Positions 8,404 to 17,216 of a DNA stretch of 64,000 bases are shown here, in pieces; within the stretch, counting starts at the first letter, position 1, and every line of letters starts with the position of its first letter. The notes beneath the pieces were generated by a model, which saw only the letters and a program-made list of their open reading frames with translations, made no database searches and was not told the origin of the DNA. The translations under genes were made by a program, and so were the position numbers. This DNA comes from Bombiscardovia asteroides_K. Its GTDB lineage: Bacteria > Actinomycetota > Actinomycetes > Actinomycetales > Bifidobacteriaceae. Location: NCBI RefSeq assembly GCF_048001765.1, contig NZ_CP181447.1, positions 2,046,001 through 2,110,000 of the forward strand, read 5' to 3'.

Positions 8404-9308
8404 TTGACGTTCTCCTTTTCGAGAAGGCGAAGGTAGACATCCTCCAGACGTCCATCCTTGACTTGTGCCTGGCTTGTATTAATTCCGGAATCAACCAATT
8501 TCGCGAAGGTGACTCCGGTATCCCGGGTGCGTACTGTCAGACCATCGGGCGTGACCTTTACATAGTCGTTCCCCACGAGATGGGCTACGTGATCGGCCTG
8601 GTCCAAGGCATTCGGAAGAAGAATGGTCGATTCCATCTCTGCTTGCGCAATAAGCTTGCTTGGACTGGCTGTCACGAGAATATGCTTATCCGCCAAGATC
8701 GAGACCATGCTGCACAACCGCTCCGCCTCATCCAGATGGTGCGTCGTATAAAGAACCGTCGCGGCCAATTGCTGATTCGATTTGAGCAGGCTCACAAGAT
8801 CGTGGCGTGACTCGGGGTCGAGGGCAGCAGTGGGTTCATCCAGAAAGAGCAGGCGAGGATGATGGACGACAGCCGTGGCGATAGCCAATCTCTGCTGTTC
8901 GCCGCCGGACAATGTTTCAACCTTGTTGGATGCCACATGATCCAGTTTCAAGGCATCAATAAGATCGTCCACTCGCGACCGGGGCACCTGGTAGATATCT
9001 GCCACAGCGGTAAGGTGCTCAAGGAGCGACGTTTTAGGAAAGAAGGACGACTTTTGAGGCTGGATGCCTATTTGGCGGAGCAGGGCCAAGTTGCGTGGAT
9101 AGGGCGTCTTGCCCAGAACAGAGACCGTTCCCTCAGCCGGTTTTTGCAGTCCTTCCAAGACGGTGAACAAGGTTGTCTTTCCAGCGCCATTTGGCCCGAT
9201 GACCCCATGGAAAGACCCTTCTTCAACCTCCAATGAAAGATGAGAGAGAATTGTTTTGTTCTTTATTCGAACAGTAAGGTTCGATACGCTTACTTCGATG
9301 TTGCCCAT
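8400..9308 (-). CDS. ABC transporter ATP-binding protein (DrrA/CcmA type)
   Basis: ATPase partner of the following permease. It has Walker A GPNGAGKTTLF, signature LSGGEQQRLAIA, Walker B LLFLDEPTAALD and the switch His in YTTHHLDEAERL. A C-terminal extension of about 80 residues follows the nucleotide-binding domain, as in drug exporters of the DrrA class. The ATG at 9308 (MGNIEVSVSN) has GAAAGG upstream and is preferred over a TTG seven codons earlier. The two-gene operon runs leftward. Confidence 0.9.
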   Translation of the reverse strand: MGNIEVSVSNLTVRIKNKTILSHLSLEVEEGSFHGVIGPNGAGKTTLFTVLEGLQKPAEGTVSVLGKTPYPRNLALLRQIGIQPQKSSFFPKTSLLEHLTAVADIYQVPRSRVDDLIDALKLDHVASNKVETLSGGEQQRLAIATAVVHHPRLLFLDEPTAALDPESRHDLVSLLKSNQQLAATVLYTTHHLDEAERLCSMVSILADKHILVTASPSKLIAQAEMESTILLPNALDQADHVAHLVGNDYVKVTPDGLTVRTRDTGVTFAKLVDSGINTSQAQVKDGRLEDVYLRLLEKENVK

Positions 9309-9639
9309 TCCAGAGCCTTTCAGCGTCAATACTGATGTGGTAAAGCGCGGGTTATGTCGTCTATTGTTGCTTGCCTATTCATGACTATTTCAATTTGCTG
9401 AGTCTGGGCAGGCAGGGGAAAGAATCAGTTCAAATTCCGGCCCAGCATATTCTGGTGATTTTTAGCTCCGACAGTCTTTGCCATGAGACCATCTGCTTCA
9501 ACTACGATAGCTTATTAATCCATATTCTTTCCTCACCCATGAGCCCAGAATTTCAGACATTTTCTAATAAAATACAAGCTGGATCAGACATAAAACCGCC
9601 ACCGTCCCACAAATTATGGCGTCCAAGAGCACGTACTGA

Positions 9640-9846
9640 CAAACGCCGATTCCACTACTGGTTTACCTGCAGCTGGAACAGCATATTCCCATTTATCAAG
9701 CGAGCCACCAAGGGGCGGCCGGGTACATCTACTTTGTTCCAATCGGCACTTTGGTAAGAGAAGTCATACCAGTATCAGCAAAAGCGGATATTGAGAAAAG
9801 TGCGATGCTTGTTCCCCAGGCTCATGCTCACCAGTGGGGAGGTTGA
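9640..9846 (+). pseudogene. Possible gene remnant, unrecognised
   Basis: The 634-bp gap between the ABC operon and the duplicated membrane protein holds no intact gene. One rightward frame, open for 68 codons from 9640 to the TGA at 9844, looks coding in composition (segments LQLEQHIPIYQASHQGAAG and VPIGTLVREVIPVSAKADI) but has no start codon or ribosome site. It may be the C-terminal scrap of a lost gene. The call rests on amino acid composition alone. Confidence 0.2.
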
Positions 9847-9963
9847 CCGCCGACAACAGTAGACCGCGCGAACGAACAGCGACGGCGATGATGCGAAACT
9901 CTGCAAGTTATCGACGGAACCCACTATTTCGCCCTTTTCGTGTATTGGCTATCTCGAATGTTG

Positions 9964-10380
9964 CTAGCCTTCACTGTTTCGCAGCCAGTGTCTTATCACC
10001 AAGAAGATGATCATTATCAGCCAAGCTGCTGGGTATGTGCATAAAGCCCAGAACTGTGAACCGGTGGCAAACGATATAACATGAGCGAGAAAAAATGCCA
10101 GTGCTAAAAAGCTGACAGCAATGTCTTGCGGCTTATCGGATGGTTTCTGTGTCGAAGCTGTTTGTCTCATGGCGGTTCCTTTGCCGTTTCGCCGCCAGTG
10201 TCTTACCATCATGAAGACAATCATCATTAGCCAAGCTGCTGGGTATGTGCATAAACCCCAGAACTGTGAACCGGTGGCAAACGATATAACATGGGCGAGA
10301 ATTAATGCCAGGGCAAAAAAGCTGACAGCAATGACTTGCAGCTTATCGGATGGTTTCTGCGTCAAAGCTGTTTGTCTCAT
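9964..10380 (-). CDS. Tandem-duplicated four-helix membrane protein
   Basis: A 138-aa protein made of two near-identical halves of about 70 residues. Each half begins MRQTA.TQKPSDK, has two hydrophobic segments around FATGSQFW and CTYPAAWL, and ends RHW.RN. At DNA level the repeat period is 210 bp (9964-10170 against 10171-10380). Both halves carry the same AAAGGAACCGCC ribosome-binding site before an ATG, at 10380 and 10170, so the second half can also be started independently. The first half lost its stop codon and reads through RRNGKGTA into the second. The function is unknown. The result is a two-helix peptide gene that became a four-helix fusion. Confidence 0.7.
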   Translation of the reverse strand: MRQTALTQKPSDKLQVIAVSFFALALILAHVISFATGSQFWGLCTYPAAWLMMIVFMMVRHWRRNGKGTAMRQTASTQKPSDKPQDIAVSFLALAFFLAHVISFATGSQFWALCTYPAAWLIMIIFLVIRHWLRNSEG

Positions 10381-10579
10381 GGCGGTTCCTTTGCCGTCGT
10401 ACATAATGCACGGAATGTGCATAAAAACAAAATACACACTAACCGGCATTCGCTCAAAATAAGCTTAAAATAAGTTCGCGTTCTGGATGCGCATATACGT
10501 CATAGCCGGAGAAAATCATTGCAGAGACCCTAGCCAGGAAGCAATTACATGAAAGCTGCTTTTGCATCCAAGATTGCGT

Positions 10580-11143
10580 TTACCGATCTGTTCGTTTCGT
10601 AGACAAATCAATCCAATATCGTTCTACTGGCTGACCAGAGCTGCTAGAAAGCACATTCTCCAGTTGCCCGCCACGCGAAAGGATGGTCCGGCGGCTGGCC
10701 AGATTCGATGGGGAACAAGTAATCAGGACCCTACTCATGCCCAGAGTGGCAGCTTGTCGAAGACATTCATCCAGCATCAGCCCGGCATAGCCCAGCCGGC
10801 GACAATCCGGACGAACTGAATAGCCGATGTTGCCGCTCACTCGCAGAAGCGCCTGCGTAAGCTGCAGCCTCAGCTGAATCATCCCCACCAGTTTGCCGCT
10901 GGGGTCCATGGCGGCGAACTGCAGAGCTGGCACAAACCCCGGCGGCAGATCATCGCCGCGCGCCTGACGAGCCACCTCAGGCAGACCAAACCGACGAACC
11001 TCATCCAGGCTGTGGCAGTCCTCCAGGGGGCCGAGACCAGCCGCTTCATCCTGAGGCTGAGAACGGCAGGCCTGCAGATATTCCCAGATCATTTCGGCAT
11101 CCACCACCTCCGGCCGGTCCAACCTCATCAGATGGATTCTCAT
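10580..11143 (-). CDS. GNAT family N-acetyltransferase, copy A
   Basis: A 187-aa acetyltransferase-like protein. The GNAT core shows as AAMDPSGKLVGMIQLRLQL, then GNIGYSVRPDCRRLGYAGLMLDECL, where RRLGYA is the acetyl-CoA pyrophosphate-binding loop, then a Cys/Ser pair in ITCSPSNLASRR. The ATG at 11143 follows a perfect AGAGGAGGTGGACC ribosome site. A paralogue at 12876-13502 is nearly identical except at the extreme C-terminus, where the two diverge after YWID. Both copies are followed upstream, at the same 323-bp spacing, by a LuxR-type regulator. The substrate is unknown. Confidence 0.85.
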   Translation of the reverse strand: MRIHLMRLDRPEVVDAEMIWEYLQACRSQPQDEAAGLGPLEDCHSLDEVRRFGLPEVARQARGDDLPPGFVPALQFAAMDPSGKLVGMIQLRLQLTQALLRVSGNIGYSVRPDCRRLGYAGLMLDECLRQAATLGMSRVLITCSPSNLASRRTILSRGGQLENVLSSSSGQPVERYWIDLSTKRTDR

Positions 11144-11818
11144 GGTCCACCTCCTCTGTCGAGTGCTTGGCCACCCATTGTGCTTCAGCTTACAAGAGCA
11201 GCATTCAACGGAACTGGGGGTTTCCAAAGCGAACAATCGCCGTCGGCACATCGCGCCCATAAACGAATAGCCGGAACTCAATACAGCAAGAATCATAATG
11301 TGTAATGATGGTTCGACAAAGGTTCAATAAAAGTTCGTCCAAACTGAAATTCTGGGCTTTAGTCCTTAGCTCCAGCTTTATCAGATCAACGAAAACGTCA
11401 CTTTGGAATCTATTGTTCTTTCTGCTCTTCTCCTCGCAATGCCCGGAACAACTGATCAGGGATCATCAGTCAGACATTCCGGCCTGAAACCATGTGATGA
11501 CAATTTGCGTACGATCTCGCAGACCGGTCTTGTCGAGTATGCGGCTTACGTAGCGCCGGACGGAGGTAGTTTCGAGAGTGAGGCGCTGGGCTATTTCCTG
11601 GTTAGAGAGACCTTGAGCGATGAGTCCGGCTATCTCGTACTCCCTTGGGGTCAACTTGTCCAGCTGTTGCTTGGACAGCGGGTCACTGATCTTATGTCGG
11701 GCATAGGCTCTGTCGCGGTTGATGAGCTCTGCTGTGATGCGGGGGGGTGAGCACTGCATTCCCATCGGCCACTGCGTGAATGGCGCGGTGCAGGTCTCTG
11801 GTAGACATATCCTTAACT
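10607..11818. repeat. Segmental duplication, copy A (GNAT + regulator end)
   Basis: About 1.2 kb that reappears at 12966-14177, offset about 2,359 bp in the same orientation. It covers the GNAT gene, the 323-bp spacer and the last half of the NarL-type regulator. Similarity stops inside the regulator, at about the codons for KDVSTKD. Confidence 0.85.
11466..11818 (-). pseudogene. Truncated NarL/LuxR response regulator, copy A
   Basis: This keeps the linker and the complete LuxR-type helix-turn-helix (TPREYEIAGLIAQGLSNQEIAQRL) and ends QAGMSD, matching the intact regulator at 13825-14499. The receiver domain is absent: similarity ends near 11818. In addition a 7-G run near 11741 shifts the frame relative to the intact copy (GCGGGGGGGTGAGC against GAGGGGTAAGC). 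The remaining 99-codon frame has no ribosome site, so it is probably dead. If translated it would be a DNA-binding domain freed from receiver control. Confidence 0.8.
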
Positions 11819-11829
11819 CGAGAGCCTAG

Positions 11830-12309
11830 ACTCGTGCCCTGGCAACTGCTCTACAAACAATTCGGTTCATCGAACGTTACGAGAAGTTTTAAACAAAGTT
11901 TCAAGAAGGCTGTTGATTGTGTCTATGAAGCTTATCGGGGTGTAGGCATCATCGACGCATGGAAAGCCGGCGAATGGTTCTAGAGCCGCCGTAGCAGATC
12001 TTATCGGGTTCGGATATCCCACAGTCCGGCGAAACAGGAATGAGCCTTGCCCCCAAAGCTACGTTTGCTATCCCCAAACAGACGTTTGGTGTGGAACAAA
12101 AAATAGGCAGCAAGCATAGTAAATGTGCGTACGAGTCCGTCCAATTACACACTCATGCCGAACAACCGAACCCAATAATTGTGTAGACTTGGCAGATGAA
12201 TACTCAGGCTCTTGTCGTCGCTGTGAATGCGTCCACCGCCAGACGACGTAGAATGTTCTAGGCAACATTTCAGGTCTTCGCACAATAAGATAAATCTTTA
12301 AATAATATT
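11830..12309. other. Non-coding gap between duplication and 107-aa gene
   Basis: About 480 bp, AT-richer than its flanks, with no frame resembling a gene. It separates the truncated regulator from the next gene and probably includes the latter's promoter. Confidence 0.4.
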
Positions 12310-12323
12310 GGAGGTAGTGCATT

Positions 12324-12647
12324 TTGTCCAGGAACAGTATTGAACAGGACGGCGTTGAAGACTTCTCGGTTACTTTGCAGCATGGAGTAACTGCCCACTT
12401 TTCCAGACAGGAAAATACGAGTGACTACGAAGTCACATACGAGAACGTTCCCGTATTCCTCAGGGATTACTTGCATGACGCAACCATAGGAAGAACGCAG
12501 CTTGCAGTTCCCAAGCACAAGATGGAACAATTCAATGCACGTCTGATCGAACTGATCAACGAGATTTTCGCTCCGGAAACCACAAGAGAAGATTTAATCG
12601 AATCCGCCATTCAGGATATTAACAATGCTGCGAAAGAAGCCGAATAG
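12324..12647 (+). CDS. Conserved-looking small acidic protein, unknown
   Basis: A 107-aa soluble protein, acidic overall, with a helical C-terminal half (MEQFNARLIELINEIF onward). A strong GGAGG at 12310-12314 sits 9 bp before a TTG start at 12324; no ATG is available nearby. It lies alone between the two copies of the GNAT-regulator duplication and on the opposite strand to both. No family is recognised. The ribosome site and clean frame support a real gene. Confidence 0.55.
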   Translation: MSRNSIEQDGVEDFSVTLQHGVTAHFSRQENTSDYEVTYENVPVFLRDYLHDATIGRTQLAVPKHKMEQFNARLIELINEIFAPETTREDLIESAIQDINNAAKEAE

Positions 12648-12875
12648 CGGATTCGATAACATACGACTAGCGTTTGCAGATTACGGAGATTCCTTTCGAC
12701 CAGCCTCATGCAGCCGGATCTGCGTAGTGCAATAAATCAACATCTACCCATGCCTTATACTTGTACGTTTTACCGACAGGGCAGTTGTACTGAGCGGTTG
12801 CTCTTCGACCTTCCCCACCACTAGGTAACGCAACTATGTTGCCCTAAGACCCAACATCAGCCCATTTACCACCAC

Positions 12876-13502
12876 TTAAATCTCATCAAACCGACTTTGC
12901 TCTTGCTGTCTCGGTTTTACAGGTAGGAGTTGATCTAGTCCACCAACAAATGACCTCAAGCTGCAATCAATCCAATATCGTTCTACTGGCTGACCAAAGC
13001 TGCTGAGGAGCACATTCTCCAGTTGCCCGCCACGCGAAAGGATGGTCCGGCGGCTGGCCAGATTCGACGGGGAGCAGGTGATCAGGACCCTACTCATGCC
13101 AAGAGCGGCCGCCCGTCGCAGGCAATCATCCAGCATCAGCCCGGCATAGCCCAGCCGGCGACAATCCGGACGAACTGAATAGCCGATGTTGCCGCCCGAG
13201 CGTAGAAGCGCCTCTGTAAGCTGCAGCCTCAGCTGAATCATCCCCACCAGTTTGCCGCTGGGGTCCATGGCGGCGAACTGCAGGGCAGGCACAAACCCCG
13301 GCGGCAGATCATCGCCGCGCGCCTGACGAGCCACCTCCGGCAGACCAAACCGACGAACCTCATCCAGGCTGTGGCAGTCCTCCAGGGGGCCGAGACCAGC
13401 CGCTTCATCCTCAGGCCGAGCACGACAGGCCTGCAGATATTCCCATATTGCTTCGTCGTCTACCGCCCCCGGCTGGTCCATCCTCACCAGACGGATTCCC
13501 AT
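12876..13502 (-). CDS. GNAT family N-acetyltransferase, copy B
   Basis: A 208-aa paralogue of the protein at 10580-11143, with the same acetyl-CoA loop (CRRLGYAGLML) and ribosome site AGAGGAGGTGGACC before the ATG at 13502. After YWID its C-terminus differs and is longer, ending in a polar Gln/Arg-rich tail. It lies downstream of the intact regulator and kinase in the leftward ABC/FtsX-kinase-regulator module, so this is likely the original copy. It might modify a peptide, antibiotic or membrane compound handled by the exporter (inference from context only). Confidence 0.85.
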   Translation of the reverse strand: MGIRLVRMDQPGAVDDEAIWEYLQACRARPEDEAAGLGPLEDCHSLDEVRRFGLPEVARQARGDDLPPGFVPALQFAAMDPSGKLVGMIQLRLQLTEALLRSGGNIGYSVRPDCRRLGYAGLMLDDCLRRAAALGMSRVLITCSPSNLASRRTILSRGGQLENVLLSSFGQPVERYWIDCSLRSFVGGLDQLLPVKPRQQEQSRFDEI

Positions 13503-14177
13503 GGTCCACCTCCTCTGCCGAGTGCTTGGCCACCCCTTTGTGCTTCAGCTTACATGAGCAGCATTCAACGGAACTGGGGTTTCCAAAGCGAACAAGTCCC
13601 GCCAGAACATCATGCGCATAACTGAATAGTTGTAACTCAATACAGCAAGAACCACACTTTTCAATAAAAATTCAGCAAAGGGTCAGCAAAGGTTCTCCCA
13701 AATTGAAGTCCTGGGCTTTAGCCACTGACTTCAGCTTCATCCAGTCAACGAAAGCACGAAACTGGAGTCTATCGTTCTTTCTGCTTTTCTCCTCGCGACG
13801 CCAGAAATAACTGCTCAGGGATCGTCAGCCAGACATCCCGGCCTGAAACCATGTAATGACAATTTGTGTGCGGTCCCGCAGGCCGGTCTTGTCGAGTATG
13901 CGACTTACGTAGCGCCGGACGGAGGTAATTTCAAGGGTGAGGCGCTGAGCTATTTCCTGGTTGGATAGCCCTTGAGCGATGAGCCCGGCTATCTCGTACT
14001 CTCTGGGGGTCAACTTATCCAGCTGCTGTCTGGCCTGCGGATCACTGACCTTATGCCGGGCATAGGCTCTGTCGCGATTGATGAGCTCTGCTGTGATACG
14101 AGGGGTAAGCACTGCGTCCCCATCGGCCACTGCGTGAATGGCTCGGTGCAGGTCTTTGGTAGACACATCCTTGAGCA
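12966..14177. repeat. Segmental duplication, copy B
   Basis: Partner of 10607-11818. Here the regulator reading frame continues intact beyond the duplicated part, which indicates that this copy is the parent. Confidence 0.85.
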
Positions 14178-14499
14178 GAAAGCCGTAGGCACCTGCGTGC
14201 AGACCGGTGAAGGCGTAATCGTCTTCGTCATAGGTGGTCAGGATCAGCGTGCGAATGTCGGGGAACTCCTTGGCAATGACCGCAGTGGCACTGATGCCGT
14301 CCATTACCGGCATGCGAACGTCCATCAGGATCACCCGAGGCAACTGCTGGGCGGCTGCTTTCATCTCTCGCAGCATGGTCACTGCCTCCTGACCATTGGA
14401 GGCTTGTCTGACGACCTGTAAATCGTGGTCGGACTCGATCATGCGTACCAACCCCTTGCGGAGGATCGCAAGATCATCGACCAGTATCAGGTCAATCAT
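13825..14499 (-). CDS. NarL/LuxR family response regulator
   Basis: A 224-aa regulator with an N-terminal receiver domain. It has the acidic pair D8-D9, the phospho-acceptor D60 in LMDVRMP, a Thr in ILTTYD and a Lys in LLKDVS. The C-terminal LuxR helix-turn-helix is KLTPREYEIAGLIAQGLSNQ. It overlaps the kinase gene by 8 bp, so it is coupled to it. It probably controls the upstream ABC/FtsX operon in response to an envelope or antibiotic signal, as is common for such modules in actinobacteria (inference). Confidence 0.93.
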   Translation of the reverse strand: MIDLILVDDLAILRKGLVRMIESDHDLQVVRQASNGQEAVTMLREMKAAAQQLPRVILMDVRMPVMDGISATAVIAKEFPDIRTLILTTYDEDDYAFTGLHAGAYGFLLKDVSTKDLHRAIHAVADGDAVLTPRITAELINRDRAYARHKVSDPQARQQLDKLTPREYEIAGLIAQGLSNQEIAQRLTLEITSVRRYVSRILDKTGLRDRTQIVITWFQAGMSG

Positions 14500-15757
14500 G
14501 GACGTTGCCCTCTTTCTCGCTGGTGCCAGGCAGGACGGCTTCTACCGTCCATCTCCCGCTCTCGCTCGGTCCGCAACTCAGACTCCCTCCCATCAGTCGG
14601 CATTGCTCGCCAATCTGCTTGAGACCAACTCCTTGATGATCATGAATGACCGGTTTCCGATCGGCCAAGGTTCGCCCATGCTCATCCCCATGCCCATCGT
14701 CGTGGATGCTGATTCGGAGGGTGCCGTCCTGCCCATAGTCGCGGGAGATGACGATGGTGCTCGGGTCTGAAGCGTGCCGGAGCGTGTTGGTGATTGCCTC
14801 CCTGCTGACGATGAAGCAGAGGTTGTCCTGTCTGGGGTCGTGCAGCTGATGCCCTGTTTTAGTAGACACGACAGCCAGACCAGCCGCGCGGGCATGGGCA
14901 ATCACGGTGTCGAGTTCGTCGAGCGTGTGCAGCCTGGAGCCATAGCTGCGCCCATCATCATCGGACTCTTCAGGTAGCGCCTCAGGCTCCTGGACAAGGG
15001 TACTGACAGCTTGTCGAGTGTCAGCCAATCCGTTCCTGGCAACCTGATTGATGTCCTTAAGCACCTCCTGCAGCTCTTCGACCTCAACCGAATCAGCAAA
15101 TCCCTGGGACAGGGCGATGATCGTGGTCAGGTCGTGGCCCACGCTGTCGTGCAACTCCCCTGCCACCTGGGCACGTGATATAGCCTGATCCCTTTGCCTG
15201 GCAAGCATCTCAGAGCGGATGCGCTCCTGCTCCTCGCGCTGCTGCATCTCGCGTCGAATCCGATAGGACCTGACAGCTACGGCAGCGGCCGCGACCGCCA
15301 TGATGACAGCCATCCGGGCCGACCATTCCAGAAAGAGCATGTGCCCGGCATGCATGCTGACGGTGACCAGACTGACGGCCGCAACTGCCTCACCCACGCC
15401 TGCCGCAATCCTGGGTGCTGGCGATAAACAGACGCAGAAATAGAGAGCGCCTACCAGGGGTATCAGGAAGCTATCATCCGAGGTGGCAAATGACAGGCCA
15501 AGGTATAGCAGGGTCTCCATGGTCGTGATAAGCAGAGGAAGCTGTCTGCTCCAGTACAGCAGGCAGGAAGACAGGAGCCCAATCAGACCGATGACCGTCT
15601 TCCAAACAGGCAAAGGAATGTTCTCGGCCCAGACTGGAGGAAACATGGGGACGCTGACATAGAGAAGCGTATAAACCAGGCTCAGCAGAGGCATGACGAA
15701 CCTGGTCAAGCGTTGATTGCTCAACAACTCGAATAGGTAGGTTGCCATGCCCTTCAT
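14492..15757 (-). CDS. Sensor histidine kinase (HisKA_3 family)
   Basis: A 421-aa NarX/DesK-type kinase. Several N-terminal hydrophobic segments (about residues 18-165) form the membrane sensor with no large extracellular domain. A coiled stretch (RREMQQREEQERIRSEM) leads to the HisKA_3 motif ELHDSVGHDL with H203, then the HATPase_c boxes SREAITNTLRHA, DDGHGDEHG and GVGLKQIGEQ. It is paired with the regulator through an 8-bp overlap. The intramembrane sensing layout fits kinases that detect cell-envelope stress together with a neighbouring ABC transporter. Confidence 0.93.
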   Translation of the reverse strand: MKGMATYLFELLSNQRLTRFVMPLLSLVYTLLYVSVPMFPPVWAENIPLPVWKTVIGLIGLLSSCLLYWSRQLPLLITTMETLLYLGLSFATSDDSFLIPLVGALYFCVCLSPAPRIAAGVGEAVAAVSLVTVSMHAGHMLFLEWSARMAVIMAVAAAAVAVRSYRIRREMQQREEQERIRSEMLARQRDQAISRAQVAGELHDSVGHDLTTIIALSQGFADSVEVEELQEVLKDINQVARNGLADTRQAVSTLVQEPEALPEESDDDGRSYGSRLHTLDELDTVIAHARAAGLAVVSTKTGHQLHDPRQDNLCFIVSREAITNTLRHASDPSTIVISRDYGQDGTLRISIHDDGHGDEHGRTLADRKPVIHDHQGVGLKQIGEQCRLMGGSLSCGPSESGRWTVEAVLPGTSEKEGNVHD

Positions 15758-15794
15758 CGCGCCCCCTCACGCCGTATGCCGAGGATGCCCAGGT

Positions 15795-17216
15795 TCATTC
15801 GCCAGTGTACTGTGCTATCACACCGGCAGGGGAACGATCTGCTGATTTGCGCACCGTGACCCATGAAGCCAACGATGCCGCCGAAGTCAGAAGCAGGCAG
15901 ACCAGCGCCCAGTGAGCCCAAGGTATGCCGATGCTGGCAGCCCCGAAAACCTTGCGGAATCCGACAGCGTAGGCCATGACCGGCAGAAGGCTGGAGGTGA
16001 AGGATATCAGTACGGCGGTGGTTGCCATGATGAACCCTTCAAGAGCGGCCATGATTTCAAGTTGGTTCGGGTCCGCGCCAGCGATCGAGATAAGGGACAG
16101 ATCCAGGCTTCGACCATGGGCTGAAATCAGGTATCCTGCGCATACTCCAGCCAGCGTGACGACCAGTGCGGGGCCCAGAAGGGTAATGAGCATGGAGAAA
16201 TCTGAGTTGCTGACATCCAAGTTGGGAGGCAGCAAGCTACTGGAATCGGCGCTGGTCTGATAAAAGGAATCGGTCATCATCAGCAGGGAAACTCCCACGA
16301 TCAGCGGTATGACCGTGGAACTGAGACTGCGCATGCGGACGCTGGCTTGCCGGCAAGCAATCAGCCATGAGGGGTTGTGAAGAGCGACGAGCCTGGTCCA
16401 GCCGCTGGTGACCGTGCCCAGCAGGGAGGGACCTGCCAAGCAGATTGCGGCCAGCAGGAGCATGAAACCGAAAGTGCTTCCCATGGCGATAGGCAGGATG
16501 GGCGCAGCGGTGTGCAAACGGACCAGTTGCTCATCAGGGATGGTCCTAGCCTGCATAATCGGCATCAACATGACCGCCAACGCTGCCAACAGACACAAGG
16601 AAGCAGCGATACGACGAACCAAACCCGCTGCTTTTGGAGGGATGATTGCAGCTCGCAGGGATTCCACCGGACTGATCTGGCTGATGGTTCGGATGGTCAG
16701 CAGCGCGCCGACCAAGGCCACCAATATTCCGCACAAGGTTCCTACTGCCCAGGAAGCCAGCTGGTGGCTGGCGATAAAAGGCTGCCTGCCAATCAGGAAC
16801 TGGGAAGTCTCCCAGGCATAGAGGGGGTGGGCCAGCAGAGAAGAAGCCACCAGCGAGACCACACTAGCCGCGAGCGCCAAAATGAGCACGCGCAGACAGG
16901 TCAGAGAGGTCAGTTGCCAGGGAGTTGCGCCTTGCAGGGACAGGAGGGCAAGGTTACGTCTGCGCTGGTTGATCACCGACGCAACGACTTGCAGAACAAT
17001 CGATACTGCGGCAATGAGAAGAGCCACGAAGGGAATCATCAAATTTTGGTAGGCTGTGCGGCCCTGCTCAGCCATACCGGGGAGATTGCCCAGGGCCTTG
17101 GCTGAAGAGAGCATCATGGCAAGCAGGCCGACCATGGTTTGCGAGGCGATCAGCACGAGGGTGACGCCAGACCAAGCCAAAGGGGCATCCTTGAAATCTC
17201 GCAGAAGCAGTCGCAT
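15795..17216 (-). CDS. FtsX-family ABC permease (MacB-like)
   Basis: A 473-aa membrane protein starting MRLLLRDFKDAPLAW at the ATG at 17216, which shares one base with the ATPase stop (TGATG). About eight hydrophobic segments form two clusters of four. It has the FtsX pattern NQRRRNLALLSLQGATPWQL after the second helix and a mirror copy in the second half (AHGRSLDLSLISIAGADPNQL). It pairs with the ATPase at 17216-17953. A paralogous pair lies at 47873-50001. The likely role is lipid or peptide extrusion or resistance. Confidence 0.85.
   Translation of the reverse strand: MRLLLRDFKDAPLAWSGVTLVLIASQTMVGLLAMMLSSAKALGNLPGMAEQGRTAYQNLMIPFVALLIAAVSIVLQVVASVINQRRRNLALLSLQGATPWQLTSLTCLRVLILALAASVVSLVASSLLAHPLYAWETSQFLIGRQPFIASHQLASWAVGTLCGILVALVGALLTIRTISQISPVESLRAAIIPPKAAGLVRRIAASLCLLAALAVMLMPIMQARTIPDEQLVRLHTAAPILPIAMGSTFGFMLLLAAICLAGPSLLGTVTSGWTRLVALHNPSWLIACRQASVRMRSLSSTVIPLIVGVSLLMMTDSFYQTSADSSSLLPPNLDVSNSDFSMLITLLGPALVVTLAGVCAGYLISAHGRSLDLSLISIAGADPNQLEIMAALEGFIMATTAVLISFTSSLLPVMAYAVGFRKVFGAASIGIPWAHWALVCLLLTSAASLASWVTVRKSADRSPAGVIAQYTGE

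Noticed and set aside
9371..9757. A 128-codon rightward frame
   Set aside because: Composition is not protein-like and it has no ribosome site; a competing frame in the same place looks more coding.
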